This document shows positions 26,527-32,424 of a stretch of DNA of 64,000 nucleotides, in pieces. This stretch comes from Verrucomicrobiia bacterium (GTDB lineage: Bacteria; Verrucomicrobiota; Verrucomicrobiia; Opitutales; Cerasicoccaceae). A program made the position numbers and the translations under genes. The number at the start of each line of letters is the position of its first letter. Positions within the stretch are counted from its first letter, which is position 1. The stretch lies in the NCBI GenBank assembly GCA_030432235.1, contig JAUIHT010000006.1, positions 334,476-398,475 of the forward strand, given 5' to 3'. The notes below the pieces were generated by a model. It did not search any database. It was given only the letters and a program-made list of their open reading frames with translations, and was not told the DNA's origin.

Positions 26527-27297
26527 TCAGTTCAAGGTGCACAGATCGTCCATGAGTTCGTGCAGCTTGCGGCTACGCTCCGGGAGCAGATCAATGCGAC
26601 CTTTCCAGAGCTCCGTGTAGGAATTCTGTAGCGACCACAATGTCCGCGGCTTGAACTCAGCGTGTCGTGGCTCCCGATACTCTTTGAGCACCTTGGGCAG
26701 CATCCGTGTGGCGATGATACCGTTATCGACGGAGCGGACCACTAGGTGATGCGCAACCGGATCGGATATCCGCGTACGGCGATACTCCTCAATACGGCGC
26801 TGCTGCTGTTCCCAGTACTTGTTCAGGCTGACAACGGCATCGTAGGCCAGTTGAGGCAGGTCTTCCAGTATCCGAGGCGTGTGCTTCCGGGCAATCTGGA
26901 TTTCACCAGAGAAGCACAAGTTTGAGCAGACCAGGACCTGGTTCCCGGCCACGATGCCCGCGCTGATGGACTGATCGTGGGAGTTACGCAGACCAACAAC
27001 CTTGCTGGTCTCATGGCCGGGATGGTTGTTCTGGACCTGGAGCAGTCCAAAAAAGCGCTGCCCCTCATGGCTTAACCCGTGAGCTTGCTCTATGACGACA
27101 AAGCCACGTTCTAGTAGGGCCTTCTCCACAACTTGCAAAAGGCGTAGGTGCGGAATTGGCTGCCAGCTCTTGGTGGGCCTCGGGGTCGGTGTTTGGGCCA
27201 GCTCCGACCGCGTGACCGCATGGTCGCCGTGGTGAAGCAGGAGGTTCGAGTGCCGCACGAGAGGCGGACTGGTGGGTTCTATAATATCAGTTATCAT
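26527..27297 (-). CDS. DUF932-like phage/plasmid protein
   Basis: A 256-residue cytoplasmic protein. Features typical of the DUF932 family of phage and plasmid proteins: the N-terminal region HHGDHAVTRSELAQTPTP, then WQPIPHLRLLQVVEKALLERGF, QRFFGLLQVQN, a stretch on intact protein use KVVGLRNSHDQSISAGIVAGNQVLVCSNLCFSGE (residues about 100-133, quoted in part: VVGLRNSHDQSISAG), and a helical C-terminus. Members are common next to replication genes; their biochemical role is not settled. A good Shine-Dalgarno (AAGGAA) precedes the ATG. A terminator at 27335-27369 lies between it and the upstream small genes, so it probably has its own promoter. Confidence 0.72.
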   Translation of the reverse strand: MITDIIEPTSPPLVRHSNLLLHHGDHAVTRSELAQTPTPRPTKSWQPIPHLRLLQVVEKALLERGFVVIEQAHGLSHEGQRFFGLLQVQNNHPGHETSKVVGLRNSHDQSISAGIVAGNQVLVCSNLCFSGEIQIARKHTPRILEDLPQLAYDAVVSLNKYWEQQQRRIEEYRRTRISDPVAHHLVVRSVDNGIIATRMLPKVLKEYREPRHAEFKPRTLWSLQNSYTELWKGRIDLLPERSRKLHELMDDLCTLN

Positions 27298-27334
27298 GAT
27301 GATTCCTTGGTTTGATGTTTAGTTGGAAATGCAA

Positions 27335-27369
27335 AAGCCCCGCCTCCAAACGGACCGGAGACGGGGCTT
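27335..27369 (-). terminator. Strong terminator upstream of the DUF932-like gene
   Basis: AAGCCCCG and CTCC pair with GGAG and CGGGGCTT (12 pairs, one internal mismatch) around a 9-base loop; on the minus strand the stem is followed by TTTTGC. It ends the transcript of the small membrane genes. Confidence 0.8.
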
Positions 27370-27382
27370 GAGTTGATGTGAT

Positions 27383-27613
27383 TTACTGTTGGTAGTACCG
27401 TTCTCGTTCCGGGAACTCAGGCCGAAACGGCGATCTACGAATACATCCTATGACGTACCCGATACTCGCGATCAGGATAGCCAGACTAATGAGGAGGAAG
27501 GGCGAGAAGCTCTGCTTGGCTTCATCGACCGCCCCGACCGCGATCGGCCCGGCGATAGTCCCGGCAGCGTAGCAGCTGAGTCCTACGATAATGAGCTTTA
27601 TCACGATGTTCAT
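27383..27613 (-). CDS. Small two-helix membrane protein
   Basis: A 76-residue protein. The frame is open further upstream, but the ATG at 27613 follows a strong Shine-Dalgarno (AAAGGAACACC) and begins MNIVIKLIIVGLSCYAAG. Two membrane segments are predicted by eye: residues about 2-27 and 37-58 (PFLLISLAILIASIGYVIGC), followed by a basic tail. No family is recognised. Its start lies inside the end of the overlapping lipoprotein gene (27522-27824, another frame), overlapping by 92 bases. In a phage-like element such tiny membrane genes may be coat, lysis or exclusion proteins; none of these is shown. Confidence 0.6.
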   Translation of the reverse strand: MNIVIKLIIVGLSCYAAGTIAGPIAVGAVDEAKQSFSPFLLISLAILIASIGYVIGCIRRSPFRPEFPERERYYQQ

Positions 27614-27824
27614 GGTGTTCCTTTCGTTGTTGTGATTGAATGATGAGACTGGTCCCACAAATAAGGGAGCATATGACTGAGCACACACCGACATAGCGTA
27701 GTCCGCTGGCTAGCGGTTCGTAATCGACTAGGGGTGTGCTAGGTGGCGCTGGTGGCCCTTGGCAGGCAGCTGCCGCCAGTAGGGTAATAAGGATCAGGGC
27801 ACAATTAACCCAGTTCATCATCAT
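27522..27824 (-). CDS. Small lipoprotein overlapping its neighbours
   Basis: About 100 residues. Three consecutive ATG codons (27824, 27821, 27818) follow AAAGGGG, a good ribosome-binding site. The signal ends in LLAAAAC with the acylated Cys at residue 21, followed by a Pro-rich stretch (QGPPAPPSTPLVDYEP), a second hydrophobic segment (VGVCSVICSLICGTSLII) and a strongly basic C-terminus. The start overlaps the end of the nuclease gene by 20 bases and the end overlaps the next membrane gene by 92 bases. The Pro-rich lipoprotein recalls phage Rz1 spanins, but the second membrane segment and the layout differ. The basic tail may simply reflect overlap with the other frame. Confidence 0.5.
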   Translation of the reverse strand: MMMNWVNCALILITLLAAAACQGPPAPPSTPLVDYEPLASGLRYVGVCSVICSLICGTSLIIQSQQRKEHHEHRDKAHYRRTQLLRCRDYRRADRGRGGR

Positions 27825-28674
27825 GCCCCTTTCCACTCCAGTTGAGGCACTGCTGACGGTACGAACACCACGAGCAGTGCATCCCGGGTTGCGGATACCA
27901 GTTCTCCTCGTAGATGCCCTTGACTGCACGCTCGGCAATTGTCCAGAAGCGCGCAATCGCGGCCTTATCTGCCGGAGGCATCCGGTTCACGATGATCCTG
28001 GGCTCCTTGGTTTTGACCAAGTACACGATTTCTCGGGACGTAACCTTCTGCCCCGTAGCTGACTCAATGAGGAGCTGGTAAGCGGTCAGCTGTAGTTCAT
28101 GCTGAAAAGCTTCCAACTCCACATTTGGCGTCGATGCCACCGTCTTGTAATCCACGGGCATGAGCCCGGGGAGCACCAGGTCGATGTAACCGAGGATGGG
28201 ACTCGGCAAAGATGCAAAGTCCTCTTCGAGTCTCACCTCAACTCCTGCAGGGATGACCTCCTGCTTGGCATGGTCTGAATCCAGATACGCCAAGACGAGC
28301 GCCTTGCCCTTGGTCAGTAGCTTTTCACGATCGACCTCCTTAATCTCCAGCGAGTCAACCGTCTGAAACCGCTCAAACGCCTCCTGGAAAGCGTGAGTGA
28401 TCGTTTCAGGAGCAGTGTCCCCGTCACGCCACCGGGCGAGCCAGAAGGCCTGTAGCGCCTCGTGAACGGCCTTCCCGAAGACGAGGGCCGTTGACGTAGG
28501 TTCAGGCAGTCCCAAGACGCGCCTGAAGTAGAACCGGAGCGAGCACCCCAAGTAATCCTTCAGTGCTGAGGGCGAGATGTGATCCAGCTGGCCGTCCGAG
28601 GACTTCCGCGGGAACGCAATGATCTGCCCGGGCTTGGAAACAATTGTTTCCGAATTAGTGGGGGTCGCATTCAT
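27805..28674 (-). CDS. PD-(D/E)XK nuclease, RecB/Cas4-like
   Basis: A 289-residue protein of the PDDEXK_1/RecB-nuclease family. Visible motifs: SPSALKDYLGCSLRFYFRRV (residues about 31-50), GKAVHEALQAFW with the conserved His, GYIDLVLPGLMPVDYKTV (motif II-III, Asp in IDLV, then D-Y-K), QLTAYQLL (the QxxxY element), and a C-terminal HCSWCSYRQQC cluster, which with the N-terminal Cys could hold an Fe-S cluster as in AddB/Cas4 proteins. No cas genes or repeats are near, so a phage or plasmid recombination or replication exonuclease is more likely than CRISPR adaptation. The start overlaps the stop of the 28671 gene by four bases (ATGA), showing coupling. Confidence 0.85.
   Translation of the reverse strand: MNATPTNSETIVSKPGQIIAFPRKSSDGQLDHISPSALKDYLGCSLRFYFRRVLGLPEPTSTALVFGKAVHEALQAFWLARWRDGDTAPETITHAFQEAFERFQTVDSLEIKEVDREKLLTKGKALVLAYLDSDHAKQEVIPAGVEVRLEEDFASLPSPILGYIDLVLPGLMPVDYKTVASTPNVELEAFQHELQLTAYQLLIESATGQKVTSREIVYLVKTKEPRIIVNRMPPADKAAIARFWTIAERAVKGIYEENWYPQPGMHCSWCSYRQQCLNWSGKGHDDELG
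28636..28651. promoter_or_regulatory. Perfect 16-bp palindrome in the nuclease start region
   Basis: GGAAACAATTGTTTCC, fully self-complementary, within codons 8-13 of the nuclease gene. It could be an operator or a protein-binding site; being in coding sequence it could also be chance. Confidence 0.35.
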
Positions 28675-29159
28675 CGCCGTGATCCATTGGTTGCGAAACT
28701 GCCGTTGCGGCGATAAGAGCTACCGCAACCATTTCCATTCTGTGAGCCACCATGCTTTTCCAGTAGTTCGTCAATCAGACCTGACGCTTCCATCCGGTTA
28801 AGTTGACGCACACCCTTGCCGAAACGATCCCTGGACAAGTCATCGATTTCGCTCTTATCGAGCTGATGTTCATCGACAACCTTGAGGATCAAGTCGCGCT
28901 GCTTGGGCGAGCACGACCACTCATCCCGCACGTGGATACCTCCGGGGCTCTTGCCCTCCGATGCGGCTACGGGGAGCCAACCAGTGTTGCAGATTTCACG
29001 GTCCACGGACTCCTGCAGCAACTGGTAGATGCGCCGCGACTCCTCCGGGACCTGGTTGATATCTGAGAGTTCTGCCCGAACCGTGACACCATACGAGTGC
29101 GACGAGTAGCCGGGCAAACCGAGTTTCTTCGAGTAATGAGCCTCAAGCACGACTGCCAT
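28671..29159 (-). CDS. Element-encoded protein of unknown function
   Basis: A 162-residue soluble protein. A very good Shine-Dalgarno (AAAGGAGG, six bases before the ATG) supports the start. The first 60 residues read like a recombination- or single-strand-binding-associated small beta protein (VVLEAHYSKKLGLPGYSSHS, YGVTVRAELSDINQVPEESR), and the rest is helical (QRDLILKVVDEHQLDKSEID, GKGVRQLNRMEASGLIDELL), followed by a Gly/Asn/Arg tail. The second half resembles the short C-terminal domain seen in proteins of phage DNA metabolism. No family is named. It is translationally coupled to the nuclease gene (four-base overlap), suggesting they act in the same pathway. Confidence 0.7.
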   Translation of the reverse strand: MAVVLEAHYSKKLGLPGYSSHSYGVTVRAELSDINQVPEESRRIYQLLQESVDREICNTGWLPVAASEGKSPGGIHVRDEWSCSPKQRDLILKVVDEHQLDKSEIDDLSRDRFGKGVRQLNRMEASGLIDELLEKHGGSQNGNGCGSSYRRNGSFATNGSRR

Positions 29160-29199
29160 GAGGACCTCCTTTCATTGATGACCGCTAGAGATACTATAA

Positions 29200-29228
29200 C
29201 ACCCGGCCTGCGATCATGCAGCCGGGTG
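29200..29228. repeat. Long hairpin downstream of the Rep-like gene
   Basis: Eleven base pairs with one bulged C: CACCCGG (29200-29206) and CTGC (29208-29211) pair with GCAG (29218-29221) and CCGGGTG (29222-29228) around GATCAT. On the minus strand it falls in the leader of the 29159 gene. It is a candidate origin hairpin, attenuator or site for the replication protein. Confidence 0.65.
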
Positions 29229-29522
29229 ACTGATAGCAGACCTCCCGCTATCATAAATATATAACACGCGATTGGAAAAAATTGCAGCATGGGGCACTCC
29301 GGCTACGAGGACGTCAGGGACTGTTGGAATACGGCCACCAAAGGGAGCCACCTCCACTACTTCAGCGAGCTCTCCCATGGACGTAAGGCCGCCGTCGTCA
29401 TATTCCCGGACGCTTACGCTGTAACCTCGGCCATCCTGTTTTTGGCCACACCACTCCGTGGCGCGCCCACAAAGTGCGTCCGGCAGCTCGGTTATCCGTG
29501 AAAAGACGACTTAGGCGGTTTA

Positions 29523-29540
29523 AGAGCCGCAAGCGGCTCT
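29523..29540 (-). terminator. Hairpin just after the Rep-like gene
   Basis: AGAGCCGCAAGCGGCTCT, an inverted repeat with a 4-base loop, nine bases after the stop of the gene at 29549. On the minus strand only TT follows, so termination may be partial. Confidence 0.6.
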
Positions 29541-29548
29541 ATTCTTAT

Positions 29549-30634
29549 TCAAAATGATGAGGGTTTGCTCCAAGTGTGCATCCACTCGCCCCAGCGGTCC
29601 ACCACTTCAGGCCTCTCGCTGGCTGCCTTGCGAAGCCTCCTTACCAAGGTCTCATACTTTGAGCCCTTCCAGTTAGAGATCTCTTTCTGTCCCATATCTT
29701 CAACCTCAATCCGCTTATACTTCCCGGGCCATAAATCTACATACTCCGGTACCCTATCCTCTGGGACAATATTCGGGATATCCAACTCATAGTAGGCGAT
29801 CTTGGAAATCGCCTTCTTGATTTTTGCGCGAATGCGTTTGTGGGAGGGCTTTGCCTTCATGCTCAAATAAAGGTCCAAGAACTCGGGCTTCTCCTTTGAG
29901 ACGACTGCTAGGAACTCGTAAATTCCTGATACCTTCTTCGTTTCCATCGGATCAGGAAAGCACTCGAGCAGGACCTTTCTAACAGCTTGGTTTAGCATCA
30001 TGGGAGTTGGGCCTGTCATATGCAGATCCCGTCCAAAGTATTGCGCTACTGTCTTACTGTCCTTGAAGCGCACCTCAATCCGGGTCACGGGATACTTCTC
30101 GTATGAACCCGGCAGCGGGATATGCTTACCTCGCATCTGCTTGTATTTGTCGTAGAACTCGATCTGCAGTTGGCCCCGCTCTAAGCGGATAGTTTCATCT
30201 CCATATACGCGGGCGGACTTCTGTGCCCTGGGCAGCTTGTAGTTGCGTAAAACCTGGATAAACTCCAAAATGGGTCGAGACACTTGAAAAGATACATCAA
30301 GCCGACTGTAAGCACTGATTCTTGAGTCAGCAGTAGATATCTCACCAAGAACCGTATCAAGCACTTGATAGGCAAGCCGTACCTCCTTGATTCCATGAAG
30401 CACTGCGCCATTGTGTCCATACACGAGGGCTGGCAGGCTGGGGACTGTAACTGTGGTGAATGTATCAAGGTGACCTCGCAGGGTCAGCCCTTCGATCTTC
30501 GTATGGCGGGCAGTTAGACCGTGCGCACGCCGTGGATCACCTTCTACTTTACTGCGAATAATGTCCCAGTTGGATCTATCCGCGCCCTCCTTCAGGGTAC
30601 GTCTTTGCGAGAACTTAATACTATCCGGGCACAT
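29549..30634 (-). CDS. Plasmid/phage replication-initiator-like protein
   Basis: A 361-residue protein with the plan of phage/plasmid replication proteins of the CRI/gene-II-like group: an N-terminal beta region with SAYSRLDVSFQVSRP (residues about 106-120), then QLQIEFYDKYKQMRGKHIPL, where the F-Y-D-K-Y-K-Q element matches the YxK-type signature, and TRIEVRFKDSKTVAQYF, followed by a helical C-terminal half rich in Lys and Arg. A catalytic Tyr in IEFYDKYKQ is possible. It should nick or bind an origin in the element. It is 46 bases downstream of the small gene at 30680, indicating one operon. Confidence is limited because the family is highly divergent. Confidence 0.6.
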   Translation of the reverse strand: MCPDSIKFSQRRTLKEGADRSNWDIIRSKVEGDPRRAHGLTARHTKIEGLTLRGHLDTFTTVTVPSLPALVYGHNGAVLHGIKEVRLAYQVLDTVLGEISTADSRISAYSRLDVSFQVSRPILEFIQVLRNYKLPRAQKSARVYGDETIRLERGQLQIEFYDKYKQMRGKHIPLPGSYEKYPVTRIEVRFKDSKTVAQYFGRDLHMTGPTPMMLNQAVRKVLLECFPDPMETKKVSGIYEFLAVVSKEKPEFLDLYLSMKAKPSHKRIRAKIKKAISKIAYYELDIPNIVPEDRVPEYVDLWPGKYKRIEVEDMGQKEISNWKGSKYETLVRRLRKAASERPEVVDRWGEWMHTWSKPSSF

Positions 30635-30679
30635 ACTAGGGGTGCAAAATTGCTCCTTTATCGGGGGTTGTTAAAGAAT

Positions 30680-31222
30680 CTATAGAATGTCCTCTGCTAC
30701 TACGCCCCGAATATAACCAGATTTCTGGAGGTCGTAGGCGTCCAACGCAGCGCCACAAAACGATAATCGCTCCAGGGGTTCCATGATCGGTACTCTTCCG
30801 TCCCCAGGTACGTCACTTTCCACGCTTTCGTCGCCGCCATCGAGAACTCGGGCATGGATTTCGACATACTTAGCAAGCTTAGCCATCTCTTTCTCACTGA
30901 GCACAGTCAGAAGGTGGTCTGCTGGGCAAAGCAGCAGCTCCTCAACTAAGACGGTGAGCGCCGTGAAAAGAAGGGCACGCTCGCGATCAATATTGTCCTT
31001 CTTCTGCCTGGCCTGAAACTCTTCGATGTCCACCTCGGGAAGGCCAAAGCGCAACAAGGTCGCGTTGAGCCGATAAAAGCTTTTAACTCCCGCGCTGACC
31101 ACCTTGCCCTCCTTTACCCAATCGAAAAAGGTCGTTCGACCGGGCTTGGGATGAAAAAAATCCAGAATAACCTCGCGGTGGACACAGAGGTCGGAGGTCG
31201 GCATCAAGTTCTTTTTCGGCAT
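30680..31222 (-). CDS. Small element protein, possible copy-control or DNA-binding regulator
   Basis: About 180 residues from the ATG at 31222 (MPKKNLMPTSDLCVHREVIL). A TTG further upstream at 31258 also keeps the frame open. The N-terminal third has LDFFHPKPGRTTFFDWVKEGKVVSAG (given in part: GRTTFFDWVKEGKV), which looks like an excisionase/MerR-like winged-helix element, with LNATLLRFGLP after it. The rest is helical (LTVLVEELLLCPADHLLTVL, EKEMAKLAKYVEI). It could be a repressor, an excisionase-like directionality factor or a Rep accessory protein. It is the first gene of the element's minus-strand operon, and two direct repeats lie 52 bases upstream of the ATG. Confidence 0.5.
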   Translation of the reverse strand: MPKKNLMPTSDLCVHREVILDFFHPKPGRTTFFDWVKEGKVVSAGVKSFYRLNATLLRFGLPEVDIEEFQARQKKDNIDRERALLFTALTVLVEELLLCPADHLLTVLSEKEMAKLAKYVEIHARVLDGGDESVESDVPGDGRVPIMEPLERLSFCGAALDAYDLQKSGYIRGVVAEDIL

Positions 31223-31273
31223 TGGAAAAGAGTGTATCGAACCTCGATGTCCTTCCAAGCCATTTTCATAAGG

Positions 31274-31296
31274 TCAGTTGCCAATTCAGTTGCCAA
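31274..31296. repeat. Tandem direct repeat TCAGTTGCCAA x2
   Basis: TCAGTTGCCAA at 31274-31284 and again at 31286-31296, a 12-base period. It lies upstream of the first minus-strand gene of the element and could be an operator or iteron-like site. Confidence 0.6.
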
Positions 31297-31410
31297 AAAT
31301 GCACCTTTTTCCCGAATTTCGGCGTATTTGACCGGACGCCACCGGACTTGATATATTTTTACATTCGCCCTGAAAGCGGCTTAAATACAGGGAAAATCAG
31401 TGTTTTTCAT

Positions 31411-31488
31411 TGGTCGGGCTGCAGGGATTCGAACCCTGGACCTCGTCGTCCCGAACGACGCGCGCTAGCCAGACTGCGCTACAGCCCG
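31411..31488 (-). tRNA. tRNA-Pro(CGG)
   Basis: A complete 78-base cloverleaf on the minus strand: acceptor CGGGCTG/CAGCCCG, D-arm GCGCAGTCTGGCTAGCGC, anticodon stem CGTCG/CGACG with loop TTCGGGA (anticodon CGG, G at position 37), variable loop AGGTC, T-arm CAGGGTTCGAATCCCTG, discriminator A and encoded CCA. It reads Pro CCG. Its 3' end faces the inferred integrated element. Confidence 0.97.
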
Positions 31489-31543
31489 TAAAAGAAGCTA
31501 AGCAGAATTGCTTAGCAAAAGCACGAAAGCAAGCGGATTTTGA

Positions 31544-32419
31544 CTATCCCAGGCCTAGTCCGTAGCGCTCCCATGCCTGAGTCGCGGATTGCTTCATTTC
31601 AAGCTCTTCCAACTTTTCCACCAAAGCCGGTACGTTCACGGATTGGCGCTCCAAACTAGGTGGGGTATGTTGATACTCCAAAGTAACCAGACGAAGATTC
31701 AGGCGAAGCCGCTCTGTGCTTTCCATCACCTGTTCACGGAAGCGAACCGGATTCAATTGTCCAGCCTGGAGAACACCTTCCAGGCTACCGTATTCGCGAA
31801 GCCATTTGGCCGCAGTTTTCGGCCCCACGCCTTTCAATCCTGCAATGTTATCGGAGCTATCCCCTACCAGGGCCAGATAGTCAGGGACTAACCGGGGAGG
31901 GACGCCAAACTTCTCTTCCACTCCTTTTTCATTGAGGGCTCTCCACCCCAAACGAGGATTTGCAGTCGGTGCTGGTAACAACTGAGTGATAGTACCGCCC
32001 ACGCATTGGCCCAAATCTTTATCTGCTGAAACGATGACAACACGGTGTCCTTGCGCCCCCAGGTGCTTAGCCGCAGATGCAATGAGATCATCGGCTTCGA
32101 TTCCTTCAATCGAACTAACTGGATACCCCATCAGTGAAGTCAACTCCCGCAGTACAGGAATCTGCTGCTGAAGCGCCTCCGGCATTTCCGTACGATTGGC
32201 TTTATAATCGGGCAATGCTTCCAAGTGTCGCCTCGAGCCGCCCTCATCGAAGAATACGGCCAATTGATCCGGTTGCTCGGAATCCTCAAGCTTCCATATC
32301 GTTTTGATCCACCCGTGTGCAGCTCCGGTGGGAAACCCATCGGCCCGAGTCAACTCCGGCAAAGCATAATAACTGCGAAAGGCAAGATTGTAGCCATCCA
32401 GCAGAAGTACTTTGGTCAC
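31544..32419 (-). CDS. Stand-alone 5'-3' exonuclease (DNA polymerase I N-terminal/Xni-like)
   Basis: About 291 residues from the GTG at 32419; the frame is open further upstream from a TTG at 32476, but that would overlap the giant gene's end and add no fold residues. The motifs of the PIN-like/FEN family are all present: VLLLDGYNLAFRSYYALP, LAVFFDEGGSRRHLEALPDY, SSIEGIEADDLIASAAKHLG, VVIVSADKDLGQCV, and the helix-hairpin-helix VGDSSDNIAGLKGVGPKTAA. The acidic residues of the two-metal site are kept. In bacteria with such a separate protein it processes flaps or RNA primers. It lies five bases after the giant gene's stop, on the same strand. Confidence 0.85.
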   Translation of the reverse strand: MTKVLLLDGYNLAFRSYYALPELTRADGFPTGAAHGWIKTIWKLEDSEQPDQLAVFFDEGGSRRHLEALPDYKANRTEMPEALQQQIPVLRELTSLMGYPVSSIEGIEADDLIASAAKHLGAQGHRVVIVSADKDLGQCVGGTITQLLPAPTANPRLGWRALNEKGVEEKFGVPPRLVPDYLALVGDSSDNIAGLKGVGPKTAAKWLREYGSLEGVLQAGQLNPVRFREQVMESTERLRLNLRLVTLEYQHTPPSLERQSVNVPALVEKLEELEMKQSATQAWERYGLGLG

Positions 32420-32424
32420 TGTAT

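Larger units (their letters stand above)
29160..29548. other. Gene-free spacer between Rep-like gene and the nuclease operon
   Basis: A 389-base spacer. It contains the bulged hairpin at 29200-29228, the promoter and Shine-Dalgarno of the 29159 gene, and the terminator at 29523. A 70-codon plus-strand frame at 29289 shows no coding features. Confidence 0.55.
24150..31410. mobile_element. Candidate plasmid/phage-derived integrated element beside tRNA-Pro
   Basis: A block of genes unlike its chromosomal surroundings: an XRE regulator, a lipoprotein, two GYF-like membrane proteins, a DUF932-like protein, two tiny overlapping membrane genes, a RecB-like nuclease, an unknown protein, a replication-initiator-like protein and a small regulator-like gene. 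The right edge touches the 3' end of a complete tRNA-Pro(CGG) gene, a classic integration position. Many strong hairpins and palindromes lie in its spacers. No integrase, transposase or flanking repeat was found, so the borders are estimates and the element may be a remnant or may depend on recombinases encoded elsewhere. Confidence 0.5.

Noticed and set aside
27383..27824. Rz/Rz1-type spanin pair
   Set aside because: The lipoprotein is Pro-rich, but it has a second membrane segment and overlaps only the end of the other gene; neither protein has the Rz coiled-coil plan.
27805..28674. Cas4 of a CRISPR system
   Set aside because: The fold fits RecB/Cas4, but no repeats, spacers or other cas genes occur in the window.
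29289..29501. 70-codon plus-strand frame in the element spacer
   Set aside because: No start signal or recognisable domain; sits in the promoter region of the minus-strand operon.
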